Assembly: GCA_024236415.1 (NCBI GenBank)
Contig: JACKKN010000011.1
Location: 103,431 to 167,430, forward strand
Source: Hyphomicrobiales bacterium
Lineage (GTDB): Bacteria > Pseudomonadota > Alphaproteobacteria > Rhodospirillales > JACKKN01
Direction: 5' to 3'
Length of the DNA stretch: 64,000 nt
Part shown: piece by piece, positions 36,411-46,954 of the stretch
How the letters are laid out: the number at the start of each line of letters is the position of its first letter
Numbering within the stretch: the stretch's first letter is position 1
Made by a program: the position numbers and the translations under genes
The notes under the pieces: model-generated
Databases searched by the model: none
The model's input: only the letters and a program-made list of their open reading frames with translations
Told to the model about the DNA's origin: nothing

Positions 36411-37588
36411 GCGATGTCCGCTCCTACAGTATGGTTCGTGTAATCGAAACCGTCGTTGTTCGAGAAATTCCTCTCGAAACGGTAGGTTCCGATCACGGAG
36501 ATGTTGGGACGGAAGACATTGGCTTTCAGCAGCCTTGCTTCCGCAACAAGCTCCAGGTCCTGCCGATCAGGCCCCCCGACCGTCGAAGCACCATCAAAAT
36601 ACCGCAGGTCCGCACTGCCGGCTATGATGGCCATCACACTCGATGCGAGCGGAACGCTGTAGGTCAGCGACGCCTGCGCACTGTGGTAGGTGTATTCGCC
36701 CGTGCGGGCGGCCTTGAAACTGTAGGCGGGTTCCAGTTCGAGTGTCGTCTCCTGCCATGCCAGGTCGTGCCACGCAAGGACTGCCCCCAGGGCGCCGGTC
36801 ACGCCGTCCCGCTCGTCCAGGCCGCTGGCGTAGTTCTCGTACCCCAGTTCCAGGTCGACCCGCGCCAGCAGGCCGCCCTGCTCGTTGCGCAGGCCCATCA
36901 GGACCGAGCCGCCGGCGAACAGTTCGTCGCCGGACAGGCGGCTGTAGGTGCCCTTGATCGCCGGCCGCAGCGACCAGGCCGGCGACAGCCGCAGCCGCGG
37001 CCCGGTGCTGGCCGAGGCCACCGCCAGGTCGCCGTCGCGGTACCGGTCGTGCAGGCTGGCGAACAGGGACAGGTTGGACACCCAGCGGCGCGCGCCCAGG
37101 CGGCGGTCGTCCTGGACGAACAACTGGGCCGAGGCGGCGCCTTCGTCCAGGTGGTTCAGGTGGTCGTCCAGGCGCTCGGAATTGGTCTGGTACTGGGCGC
37201 CCAGGATCAGCGCCACGTCGGTCCTGTCCGGGGTCAGCAGGGTCTCGATCCGCGCCAGGGCGGCGCGCGCCTCGGCGTTGTCGGGGTCGGCCATCAGGAT
37301 CCGCTCGTAGGCCGCGCGGGCCCGGCCCAGGCGGTTCTTCTCCTCGGCCTGGCGGGCGTAGAGCAGGTTCAGCGTCACGTCGTCCGGGTTGTCGAGCAGG
37401 CGGTAGAACAGGTCGCCGGGCGGTTCCTGCTGCGCCGCGGCGGCGGCGGCGGCGGCGGCGGCCAGCGCGGCGGCGCCGACCAGCGCCCCCGCCAGCCGGC
37501 GAAGCCAGGGCCGGAGCCCTGCGGCGAAACGGAATGTCGGGTGTGCCCGCGGCACGCGAGCCGCCGGGAAAGGTGGAATCGAAACCAT
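36398..37588 (-). CDS. TPR-containing outer-membrane beta-barrel protein (SLAM/DUF560-like)
   Basis: A 396-aa exported protein. The signal segment contains an Ala run coded by a GCG/GCC triplet repeat (about 37437-37470). Residues about 60-110 form TPR helices (NLLYARQAEEKNRLGRARAA, DPDNAEARAALARIE). The rest alternates in beta-barrel fashion and ends in F (GADIAWTF), the usual outer-membrane barrel signature. The layout resembles surface lipoprotein assembly modifiers, but the match is by architecture only. It is the first gene of an operon with the FecR-domain protein. Confidence 0.6.
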   Translation of the reverse strand: MVSIPPFPAARVPRAHPTFRFAAGLRPWLRRLAGALVGAAALAAAAAAAAAAQQEPPGDLFYRLLDNPDDVTLNLLYARQAEEKNRLGRARAAYERILMADPDNAEARAALARIETLLTPDRTDVALILGAQYQTNSERLDDHLNHLDEGAASAQLFVQDDRRLGARRWVSNLSLFASLHDRYRDGDLAVASASTGPRLRLSPAWSLRPAIKGTYSRLSGDELFAGGSVLMGLRNEQGGLLARVDLELGYENYASGLDERDGVTGALGAVLAWHDLAWQETTLELEPAYSFKAARTGEYTYHSAQASLTYSVPLASSVMAIIAGSADLRYFDGASTVGGPDRQDLELVAEARLLKANVFRPNISVIGTYRFERNFSNNDGFDYTNHTVGADIAWTF

Positions 37589-37788
37589 GGTGCATACTAT
37601 CCTACGTGGTCCGGCCTTCAAGCCGGACTCGCAACGGGACCGGGTTTTTCCAAATTACCGCGGCCGGTGCCCAGGCCAGTGCCCAGGCCGGCGCCCAGGT
37701 CGGCGCCGGGGCCGGCAAATGACCCTGTCGGCCGCGGCCCCTTGCGCTATAGTCGGGCCCGCACCGCGACGGGTTAGGGCACGCAACC

Positions 37789-38628
37789 ATGGTCACGCCG
37801 CCTCCGCCACAGGGGTCCCGCCAGCAGCGCCGCCTGGCCGCGCGCGAAAAGGCCAAGCGCCTGGCCGACCTGCGCCGCGCCGCGCCGCTGCCGGACCAGG
37901 CCGGGCTGGCGGGCCAGGCCGAGGTGCTGGCCGACCTGCTGGGCGGCGCCGGCCCGCGCCGGGCCGGGGACGCGGCGGATGCCGCCCACAGGGGATACGA
38001 GCGCAGCGTGGCCCGGCACTTCAAGGGCGGCGGCGGCCCCGGTCGGGAACTGGCCTGCGCCGCCGGCTGCGCCCACTGCTGCCACGCCTACATCTCGGTC
38101 TCGGCGCCCGAGGCCCTGCTGGCAGCCCGGGCCGTGCGGGCCCTGCCCCGGGACCGGCGCGAGGCAGCCCTGGCGCGGGTGCGGGCCACCGACGAGAGCA
38201 CCCGGGGCCGGGCCCCCGACGACCGCAAGGGCGCCGGCGCCCTGCCCTGCCCCCTGCTGGACCCGGCCGACGGGCGCTGCACCATCTACGCCGACCGGCC
38301 CCTGAGCTGCCGCGCCGAGCTGTCCGCCGACGCCGACGCCTGCGAACGCCTGGTGGCCGGCGCCGCGGCGGCGCGGCCGGTGCCGGTGCTGCCCTTCAAG
38401 CTGAAGATCATGTACGGCGGCGCCCTGGCCCTGGCCGCCCGCCAGGTGGGGTTGCAGGCCGGCGTGCTGGAATACAACGCCGCCCTGCGCGTGGCGCTGG
38501 ACACGCCGGACGCCGAGGCCCGCTGGCTGGCCGGCGAGGACGTCTTCGCCGCCGCCGCCGTCCACCCCGAGGCCCGGGCCCAGATCGACCGCGCCCTGGG
38601 CGGCCCGCCGCCCCGGTCCGGGCCCTAG
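37789..38628 (+). CDS. YkgJ-family cysteine cluster protein
   Basis: A 279-aa cytoplasmic protein. Cysteines cluster in LACAAGCAHCCHAYISVS (residues about 85-102) and in LPCPLLDPADGRCTIYADRP followed by LSCRAE, the zinc- or iron-binding pattern of the YkgJ/CxxCxxCC family. The N-terminus is basic (RQQRRLAAREKAKRLADLRR). No enzymatic role is established for the family. A -10 like box TATAGT (37748-37753) lies 36 bases upstream of the ATG. Confidence 0.8.
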   Translation: MVTPPPPQGSRQQRRLAAREKAKRLADLRRAAPLPDQAGLAGQAEVLADLLGGAGPRRAGDAADAAHRGYERSVARHFKGGGGPGRELACAAGCAHCCHAYISVSAPEALLAARAVRALPRDRREAALARVRATDESTRGRAPDDRKGAGALPCPLLDPADGRCTIYADRPLSCRAELSADADACERLVAGAAAARPVPVLPFKLKIMYGGALALAARQVGLQAGVLEYNAALRVALDTPDAEARWLAGEDVFAAAAVHPEARAQIDRALGGPPPRSGP

Positions 38629-38704
38629 ACCGCGGTCGATGGGCAATCCCCATCAAGCGCGGCCGCCGGTTGCGTGGCAGTCTGGGGGCCGTGAACGCAG
38701 CGTG

Positions 38705-38755
38705 GAGCGACCCATGGACCTGAGCGACCCATGGACCTGAGCGACCCATGAACCT
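38705..38755 (+). repeat. Three tandem 17-bp repeats covering the start codon of the AraC-type gene
   Basis: GAGCGACCCATGGACCT occurs at 38705, 38722 and (with one change) 38739. Each copy holds a GAG and an ATG, at 38714, 38731 and 38748. Because 17 is not a multiple of 3, the three ATGs are in three different frames and only the last opens the gene. The first two give peptides of eight and six codons. Loss or gain of a copy would alter the initiation context without changing the protein. Confidence 0.85.
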
Positions 38756-39584
38756 GAGTGATCGGGCGGTCTGGCACATCGAGAGCCGGTTGGGCGAAGC
38801 CTTCACCCTGGGCGACCTGGCCGGCCTGTGCGCGGTCAGCCCGTTCCACCTGGTCCGCGCCTTCCGCGCCGGCGCCGACTGCGCGCCCATGGCCTATGCC
38901 CGGGCCCGGCGCCTGTCCGAGGCGGCGCGGCGCCTGGCCGCGGGGCGGGATGACATCCTGGCCGTGGCCCTGGACGCCGGCTATGGCTCCCACGAGGCGT
39001 TCACCCGGGCCTTCGCGTCCCACTTCGGCCTGCCGCCGAGCGTGGTGCGGCGGAGCCGGTCCCTCGCAAACCTGACCCTGACGGAGCCGATCACCATGGA
39101 CACCTCGCGCCTTGTCGACCTGCCCGCGCCCCGACTGCGCGACCGCGCTGCCTTCCGCGTCACCGGCCTGCGCCGCGCCTACGGCCCCGAGGACGCCGGC
39201 GCCATCCCGGCCCAGTGGCAGGCCTTCATGGCCCGCGCCGATGAGGTGCCGGACCCGGTGCCCGGGGCGGCCTACGGCCTGTGCGAGGCCACGGACACGG
39301 GCGAGGATTCCGGCTTCCGCTACACCGCCGGGGTGGAGACGGCGCCGGGGCGGCAGGCGCCGCCGGGCCTGGAGACCGTGGCCGTGCCCGCCGGGCGGTA
39401 TGCCGTGTTCGCGCATTCGGGCCACATCACCGGCATCCGCAACGCCTACTTCACCATCTGGAACCGGGCCCTGGCCGCCCACGGCCTGACCGCCCGCCGG
39501 GCCCCGGACTTCGAACGCTACGACGACCGCTTCGACCCCGAGACCGGCAACGGCACGGTGGAGATCTGGATTCCCATCGACTGA
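38748..39584 (+). CDS. AraC-family regulator with C-terminal GyrI-like effector domain
   Basis: A 278-aa regulator. The N-terminal tandem HTH (about 5-105) shows FTLGDLAGLCAVSPFHLVRAF and DILAVALDAGYGSHEAFTRA, typical of AraC/Rob/SoxS-type DNA binding. The C-terminal half (115-278) is a GyrI-like small-molecule-binding domain, with VAVPAGRYAVFAHSGHITG and ending VEIWIPID. Regulators of this layout often respond to drugs or lipophilic ligands. The start codon is the third ATG of a 17-bp tandem repeat. Its targets are unknown. Confidence 0.88.
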   Translation: MNLSDRAVWHIESRLGEAFTLGDLAGLCAVSPFHLVRAFRAGADCAPMAYARARRLSEAARRLAAGRDDILAVALDAGYGSHEAFTRAFASHFGLPPSVVRRSRSLANLTLTEPITMDTSRLVDLPAPRLRDRAAFRVTGLRRAYGPEDAGAIPAQWQAFMARADEVPDPVPGAAYGLCEATDTGEDSGFRYTAGVETAPGRQAPPGLETVAVPAGRYAVFAHSGHITGIRNAYFTIWNRALAAHGLTARRAPDFERYDDRFDPETGNGTVEIWIPID

Positions 39585-39664
39585 CCCCGGCCGGGCGGCC
39601 CAGTTCCCCCCAAGAGCCCCGCCCGGCCTTGCATTTCCGCCCCCCGCGCGCCAAGGTTTCGGCC

Positions 39665-42898
<3,234 letters not shown>

Positions 42899-42904
42899 GG
42901 GCCC

Positions 42905-43297
42905 ATGGCGGCGCCCGCGCAACGGCTGGACAAGTGGCTGTGGTACGCCCGCTTCTTCAAGAGCCGGTCCCTGGCCACCCGGTTCTGCGCCACGGGCAGG
43001 CTGCGGGTCAACGGCGAGGCGGTGACCAAGGCCCATTTCGGCCTGCGCGTGGGCGACGTGCTGACCTTTCCCAAGGCCGCCGACATCCGCGTGGTGCGGG
43101 TCGAGGACCTGGGCACCCGGCGCGGCCCGGCCCCCGAGGCCCAGGGCCTGTACACGGACCTGGCGCCGCCGGCGCCGCGCCAGAACAGGGACGAGGCGGC
43201 GGCGGCGCCGGCCCCCGCCCCCACCCGGCCCAGGGGCGCCGGCCGGCCGACCAAGGCCGACCGCCGGGCCCTGGACCGGCTGCGCGAGAGGGAGTGA
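42905..43297 (+). CDS. S4-domain RNA-binding protein (Hsp15-like)
   Basis: A 130-aa protein. The N-terminal S4 fold begins QRLDKWLWYARFFKSRSLAT and continues with GRLRVNGEAVTKAHFGLRVGD, the pattern of Hsp15/HslR, which binds stalled 50S subunits with nascent chains. The C-terminal 45 residues are Pro/Ala-rich and basic. It lies in tandem with the helicase upstream and the exported protein downstream (4-base gap), so the three are probably cotranscribed. Confidence 0.9.
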   Translation: MAAPAQRLDKWLWYARFFKSRSLATRFCATGRLRVNGEAVTKAHFGLRVGDVLTFPKAADIRVVRVEDLGTRRGPAPEAQGLYTDLAPPAPRQNRDEAAAAPAPAPTRPRGAGRPTKADRRALDRLRERE

Positions 43298-43301
43298 GAC
43301 C

Positions 43302-43883
43302 ATGGTGCGCCTTCCGGTCCTGCGTCTGGCCGTCCTCGCGGCCCCGCTGCTCGCGGTCCTGCTGCTCGCGGCCCTTTTGCTCGCGGCCCTGGCCCCGGCG
43401 GCCCGGGCCGGCTACGTGTTCTACTACCGGGTGTTCGGGACCTGGACCGTCACCTGCTGGCAGGACGAGCCCACGGGGCGCAAGGACTGCAACCTGACCG
43501 CCCCGCCGGCGGACCTGTCCACCGGCGGCGGCCGCAGCAAGGTGGCGGTGTGGGAGACGGCGCCGGGGGCCTTCGCCCTGTCGGTGCAGCTGCGCGGCGT
43601 GGCCATCGGCAGCCAGCAGGTGCTGCTGACCGTGGACGGCGGCGCCGGCGGGTCCGAGGGCCAGACCGCCGCCACCGACCACGCCGGCCTGGCCGGCTGG
43701 GACGGCGCCGCGGCCCTGGCCCTGGTCGGCGCCATGCGCGGCGGCCAGGCCCTGGTGCTGCGCGAACAGCCGGGCGCCGGCCACCCGGTGCGCCAGGAGA
43801 CCATCCCCCTGGACGGCTTCGCCCAGGCGCTGGACGTCTACCGCCTGAAGGTGCGCGGCGAAGGCATCATCCAGGAAAAATAA
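43302..43883 (+). CDS. Exported IalB-like protein
   Basis: A 193-aa protein with a long hydrophobic signal (LAVLAAPLLAVLLLAALLLA), then FGTWTVTCWQDEPTGRKDCN, similar to the invasion-associated locus B start with its W and paired Cys. The later beta-rich sequence (KVAVWETAPGAFALSVQL, QALVLREQPG) also fits. IalB-type proteins are periplasmic or surface proteins of uncertain role. The similarity is modest, so the family call is tentative. Confidence 0.5.
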   Translation: MVRLPVLRLAVLAAPLLAVLLLAALLLAALAPAARAGYVFYYRVFGTWTVTCWQDEPTGRKDCNLTAPPADLSTGGGRSKVAVWETAPGAFALSVQLRGVAIGSQQVLLTVDGGAGGSEGQTAATDHAGLAGWDGAAALALVGAMRGGQALVLREQPGAGHPVRQETIPLDGFAQALDVYRLKVRGEGIIQEK

Positions 43884-43942
43884 CCACCGCCGGCAATAGG
43901 GCCGGCCGCAAAAAAATCATCTATTTCAACAAGTTGCGCCTC

Positions 43943-44021
43943 AAAAAAAGGTGCCAGGCACCTTATTTTCTTATAAAATCATTTCGAAAATTATAACTAT
44001 AAAAGGTGCCTGGCACCTTTT
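43943..44021. repeat. Inverted pair of GGTGCC(A/T)GGCACC hairpin repeats
   Basis: AAAAGGTGCCAGGCACCTT (43947 on) and AAAAGGTGCCTGGCACCTT (44001-44019) are each self-complementary hairpins with A and T tracts. They are also inverted relative to each other around an AT-rich centre (about 43970-44000, TTATAA on both sides). The whole AT-rich island (about 43908-44040) stands out from its neighbours. It lies between the convergent IalB-like gene and the DUF938 gene, so it probably ends both transcripts. A third half-copy (CGGCACCTTTTCACCTTTT) follows. Confidence 0.75.
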
Positions 44022-44046
44022 CGGCACCTTTTCACCTTTTCTGGGG

Positions 44047-44652
44047 TCACTGGGGTTTGCGGAATATGAGCGTCTGGTTGTTGTTGGGCATGGCCACCGT
44101 CTGTTCGTGGACCAGGCCGTGGGCGGCGGCCTCGGCGGCCACGTGTTCCAGGTCGCGCACGCCCCAGTCCGGGTCCTGGGCGCGCAGGGCGCGGTCGAAG
44201 GCGGCGTTGCTGGGGGCCGTGTGGCGGCCGTCCAGCTTGTAGGGGCCGTAGGTGACCAGCACCCCGCCCGGCGCCAGGACGCGCCCGGCCCCGGCCATCA
44301 GCCCCCGGGTGCAGCGCCAGGGGGAGATGTGGATCATGTTGCAGCAGTAGACGGCGTCGGCCCGGTCGACGCCCCAGTCGGCGGCGCAGACGTCCAGCAC
44401 CCGGGGCGGGCGCAGGTTGGGGGCGGCGGCCTCGGCGGCCCAGGCGGCGATGGACGGCAGGGCCGCCGCATCGGCGTCCGTGGGCTGCCACGCCAGGTCC
44501 GGGAACAGGGGCGCGAAATAGGCCGCGTGCTGGCCCGTGCCGGCGGCGATCTCCAGCACCAGCCCGCGCGCCGGCAGCACCCGGCGCAGCACCGCCAGGA
44601 TGGGGTCCCGGTTGCGCCGGGTCGCTTCCGCATGCAACTTGACCGATGTCAC
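44047..44652 (-). CDS. DUF938 SAM-dependent methyltransferase
   Basis: A 201-aa protein with the SAM-binding segment VLEIAAGTGQHAAYFAPLFP (residues about 32-51) and the DUF938 hallmarks WQPTDAD, CCNMIHISPW and GGVLVTYGPYKLDGRHTAPSN (ends GGVLVTYGP and TAPSN). The GTG start fits the family N-terminus TSVKLHAEATRRNRDPIL. The methyl acceptor is unknown. Confidence 0.88.
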   Translation of the reverse strand: MTSVKLHAEATRRNRDPILAVLRRVLPARGLVLEIAAGTGQHAAYFAPLFPDLAWQPTDADAAALPSIAAWAAEAAAPNLRPPRVLDVCAADWGVDRADAVYCCNMIHISPWRCTRGLMAGAGRVLAPGGVLVTYGPYKLDGRHTAPSNAAFDRALRAQDPDWGVRDLEHVAAEAAAHGLVHEQTVAMPNNNQTLIFRKPQ

Positions 44653-44787
44653 GGATCACCCCCCAATGCTGTGTCACACTTAGGGTACCGTCGGCCGGAA
44701 AACAAGCGGCGCGGCGCCGGTTGCGGGTGCGAGAATCCCTAGTCTGCCAAGGGTTGCGGCCCCATCGGCGGTGTGTTAGCAAAAGCC

Positions 44788-45264
44788 ATGCTGGATCGCA
44801 TCATGGCCTTTCTCGGCAACGGGTCGGACCCGGCGCGCGGGCCCGCCGGCGGAAGCGACGACATCGCGGTCGCCGCCGCGGCCCTGCTGGTGGAGGCCGC
44901 GGTGCTGGACGGGGAGTTCGACCGGCGGGAGCGGGACACCATCCAGCGGGTCCTGGCGCAGCATTTCGACCTGGGCGACGCCGCCGCGGCGGCGCTGGTC
45001 GAGCGGGGAGAGGAGGCCCAGGCGGCGTCGAGCCAACTGTACGAGTTCGCCCGCCGGCTGAAGGACGAATACACGCAGGACGAGCGGGTCGCCATCATCG
45101 AGATGCTGTGGCAGGTGGCCTACGCCGACGGGGAACTGCACGATTACGAAGCCAACCTGGTGCGCCGTGTGGCCGGGTTGCTGTACGTCACCGACCGGGA
45201 CAGCGGCGAGGCACGCCAGCGGGTCCTGGCGCAAGGGGGGCCCTGGACGAAACAGGTGACCTGA
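44788..45264 (+). CDS. TerB-family protein
   Basis: A 158-aa helical protein. Acidic motifs LLVEAAVLDGEFDRRERDTI and LWQVAYADGELHDYEANLV are the paired TerB/DjlA-like metal-site repeats (DGEF/DGEL). The family was named for tellurite resistance but is widespread without ter genes, and its role here is unknown. ATG 44788 was preferred over a GTG five codons earlier. It precedes fdxA by 96 bases. Confidence 0.82.
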   Translation: MLDRIMAFLGNGSDPARGPAGGSDDIAVAAAALLVEAAVLDGEFDRRERDTIQRVLAQHFDLGDAAAAALVERGEEAQAASSQLYEFARRLKDEYTQDERVAIIEMLWQVAYADGELHDYEANLVRRVAGLLYVTDRDSGEARQRVLAQGGPWTKQVT

Positions 45265-45360
45265 ACGGCTGGTTTACCATCGGCGCAGCGCGGACCCGTC
45301 CATTCCGGACCCGAATTCGCCGAGGCACTTGGAGACGACCTGGAGACATCGGAGATCGGA

Positions 45361-45696
45361 ATGACCTATATCGTTATCGAGAACTGCATCAAGTGCAAAT
45401 TCACGGACTGCGTCGAAGTCTGCCCCGTCGACTGCTTCTACGAGGGCGAGAACTTCCTGGTCATCCATCCGGACGAGTGCATCGACTGCGGCGTGTGCGA
45501 GCCCGAATGCCCGGCCGAGGCCATCGTGCCCGACACCGAGCCGGACATGGACGAGTGGCTGGAGATCAACACCCGATTCGCCAACGAATGGCCGAACATC
45601 ACGCGCAAGCGCGATCCCCTGCCCGACGCCGACGAGTGGAAGGACAAGCCCGACAAGCTGGCCCTGCTGAGCGAGGCCCCCGGCGAAGGCACCTGA
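45361..45696 (+). CDS. fdxA: Seven-iron ferredoxin FdxA
   Basis: A 111-aa electron carrier with a [3Fe-4S] and a [4Fe-4S] cluster. Cysteines lie at 9, 12, 17, 21, 25, 40, 43, 46 and 50, the Azotobacter FdI-type spacing, with CPVDCFYEG and CIDCGVCEPECP. The C-terminal extension (to 111) is normal for FdxA. fdxA next to carD is a common alphaproteobacterial arrangement; here a cupin gene on the other strand intervenes. The last five codons including the stop are duplicated exactly downstream. Confidence 0.95.
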   Translation: MTYIVIENCIKCKFTDCVEVCPVDCFYEGENFLVIHPDECIDCGVCEPECPAEAIVPDTEPDMDEWLEINTRFANEWPNITRKRDPLPDADEWKDKPDKLALLSEAPGEGT

Positions 45697-45711
45697 GGCG
45701 AAGGCACCTGA
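45682..45711 (+). repeat. 15-bp tandem duplication spanning the fdxA stop codon
   Basis: GGCGAAGGCACCTGA occurs twice in a row (45682-45696 and 45697-45711), so the stop codon and the four codons before it are repeated in frame. It is a recent-looking slippage duplication with no effect on the protein. Confidence 0.9.
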
Positions 45712-45738
45712 CCGGCGCCGCGTCCCGCCACCGCGCGT

Positions 45739-46017
45739 CTAGGGCGCGCGGCGGCCGACCACGAAGGTCACCCCCCGGGGGCCGACGGATTCGCTGTGGA
45801 CGCGGCCCGCGTCCATGGTGAACAGGTCGCCCACGCCATAGCGGCGCGTGTCGCCGTCGACGGTGATGCTGATCTCCCCCGCCGTCACCAGGGCCCGCAC
45901 ATGGAAGTCGTGGCTGTGGCCGTCCAGCACCATGGACGGCGCCATGGTCTTGGTCGCCACCTGGAATCCGCCGTCGGCCAGCTCGGCGCGGAACGCTGCC
46001 TCGTCGTGATCCGCCAA
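45739..46017 (-). CDS. Small cupin-domain protein
   Basis: A 92-aa single-domain cupin. Cupin motif 1 is GHSHDFHVRALVTAGEISITVDG (metal His in HSHDFH) and motif 2 is GDLFTMDAGRVHSES. Such proteins bind a metal and act as enzymes or sensors, and the substrate is unknown. It is convergent with fdxA and divergent from carD, breaking the usual fdxA-carD order. Confidence 0.85.
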   Translation of the reverse strand: MADHDEAAFRAELADGGFQVATKTMAPSMVLDGHSHDFHVRALVTAGEISITVDGDTRRYGVGDLFTMDAGRVHSESVGPRGVTFVVGRRAP

Positions 46018-46397
46018 TGTCGCCTCCCGTTCGCGGCCGCCAGCGGCCCGTTCGCGGGGATTCTAGCAGGCCAACGGCGCCGATCCCAGGCGGTCGGCCC
46101 CGCCGCGCGGCGGAAAGGCGGCCGGGCGCGGTCTTGGGGGTGGTTTTTTACCGTTTTTGTGGTAATATTACGTTGTTAAGAAACACCGGCCCGGCGCGGC
46201 CGGTTTTGAATGTCGGGATGCGCTGCCGGTCGGAGGGGGTTCAGGACCGGCCGCGGATGCCGCGAAAAACATCCGAACGACGATTTGCCGAGGGGAACCG
46301 TCGCCCAAGCCCTGCCCTATTCAGAAGCTGGGACGGTACACGGAAAGGCTTGTCGGAACGCTCGGATACCCGTGACGTTGAATGAGAGAAACTGCGA
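46018..46397 (+). promoter_or_regulatory. carD upstream region with palindrome and leader hairpin
   Basis: About 380 bases without a gene. An AT-rich patch (46142-46180) contains the palindrome GTAATATTAC (46162-46171), a likely promoter or operator core. CCGGCC-CGGCGC-GGCCGG followed by TTTT (46186-46207) looks like an intrinsic terminator or attenuator just downstream. A leader of about 190 bases then runs to the carD ATG, which has only a weak ribosome site (GAGAGAAACTGCGA). Confidence 0.4.
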
Positions 46398-46895
46398 ATG
46401 GCCGAAGAGCTTATCTTTAGCGAAGGGGATTTTGTTGTCTACCCGACCCACGGGGTGGGCAAGGTCCTCGGCGTCGAAACCCAGAAGATCGCGGGTCACG
46501 AACTGCAACTGTTCGTGATTTCCTTTGACCGCGACCGCATGACCCTGCGCGTCCCCACCACCAAGGCCTCGACCTCGGGCCTGCGCAAGCTCAGCTCCAA
46601 GAAGATCATGGAAAACGCCCTGACCACCCTGAAGGGCCGTGCCCGGGTCAAGCGCACCATGTGGAGCCGGCGCGCCCAGGAATACGAGGCCAAGATCAAC
46701 TCGGGCGATCCCGTGTCCATCGCCGAGGTGGTGCGCGACCTGCACCGCAACGTGGGCCAGCCCGACCAGTCCTTCAGCGAGCGCCAGATCTACGAGGCGG
46801 CGCTGGACCGGCTCGCCTGCGAGCTGGCCGCGGTGGAGAAGATCGACAAGGAGAAGGCCACCGAGAAGCTTGAAAAGCTGCTCATGGCCGCTTGA
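46398..46895 (+). CDS. carD: CarD-family transcription regulator
   Basis: A 165-aa RNA-polymerase-binding protein. The N-terminal RID/Tudor-like domain has EGDFVVYPTHGVGKVLGVETQ, and the helical C-terminal domain carries the MWSRRAQEYEAKINSGDPVSIAEVVRDL type sequence (ends MWSRRAQEYE and AEVVRDL). CarD binds the RNAP beta subunit and stabilises open complexes, influencing rRNA and stress promoters. It is probably cotranscribed with the phosphoesterase-like gene 59 bases downstream. Confidence 0.95.
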   Translation: MAEELIFSEGDFVVYPTHGVGKVLGVETQKIAGHELQLFVISFDRDRMTLRVPTTKASTSGLRKLSSKKIMENALTTLKGRARVKRTMWSRRAQEYEAKINSGDPVSIAEVVRDLHRNVGQPDQSFSERQIYEAALDRLACELAAVEKIDKEKATEKLEKLLMAA

Positions 46896-46954
46896 CTCGC
46901 GGCGCCCCGTCCCCGGAAATTCGTGACGCCACGGGAAAGGGGGCCACGCTTTCC

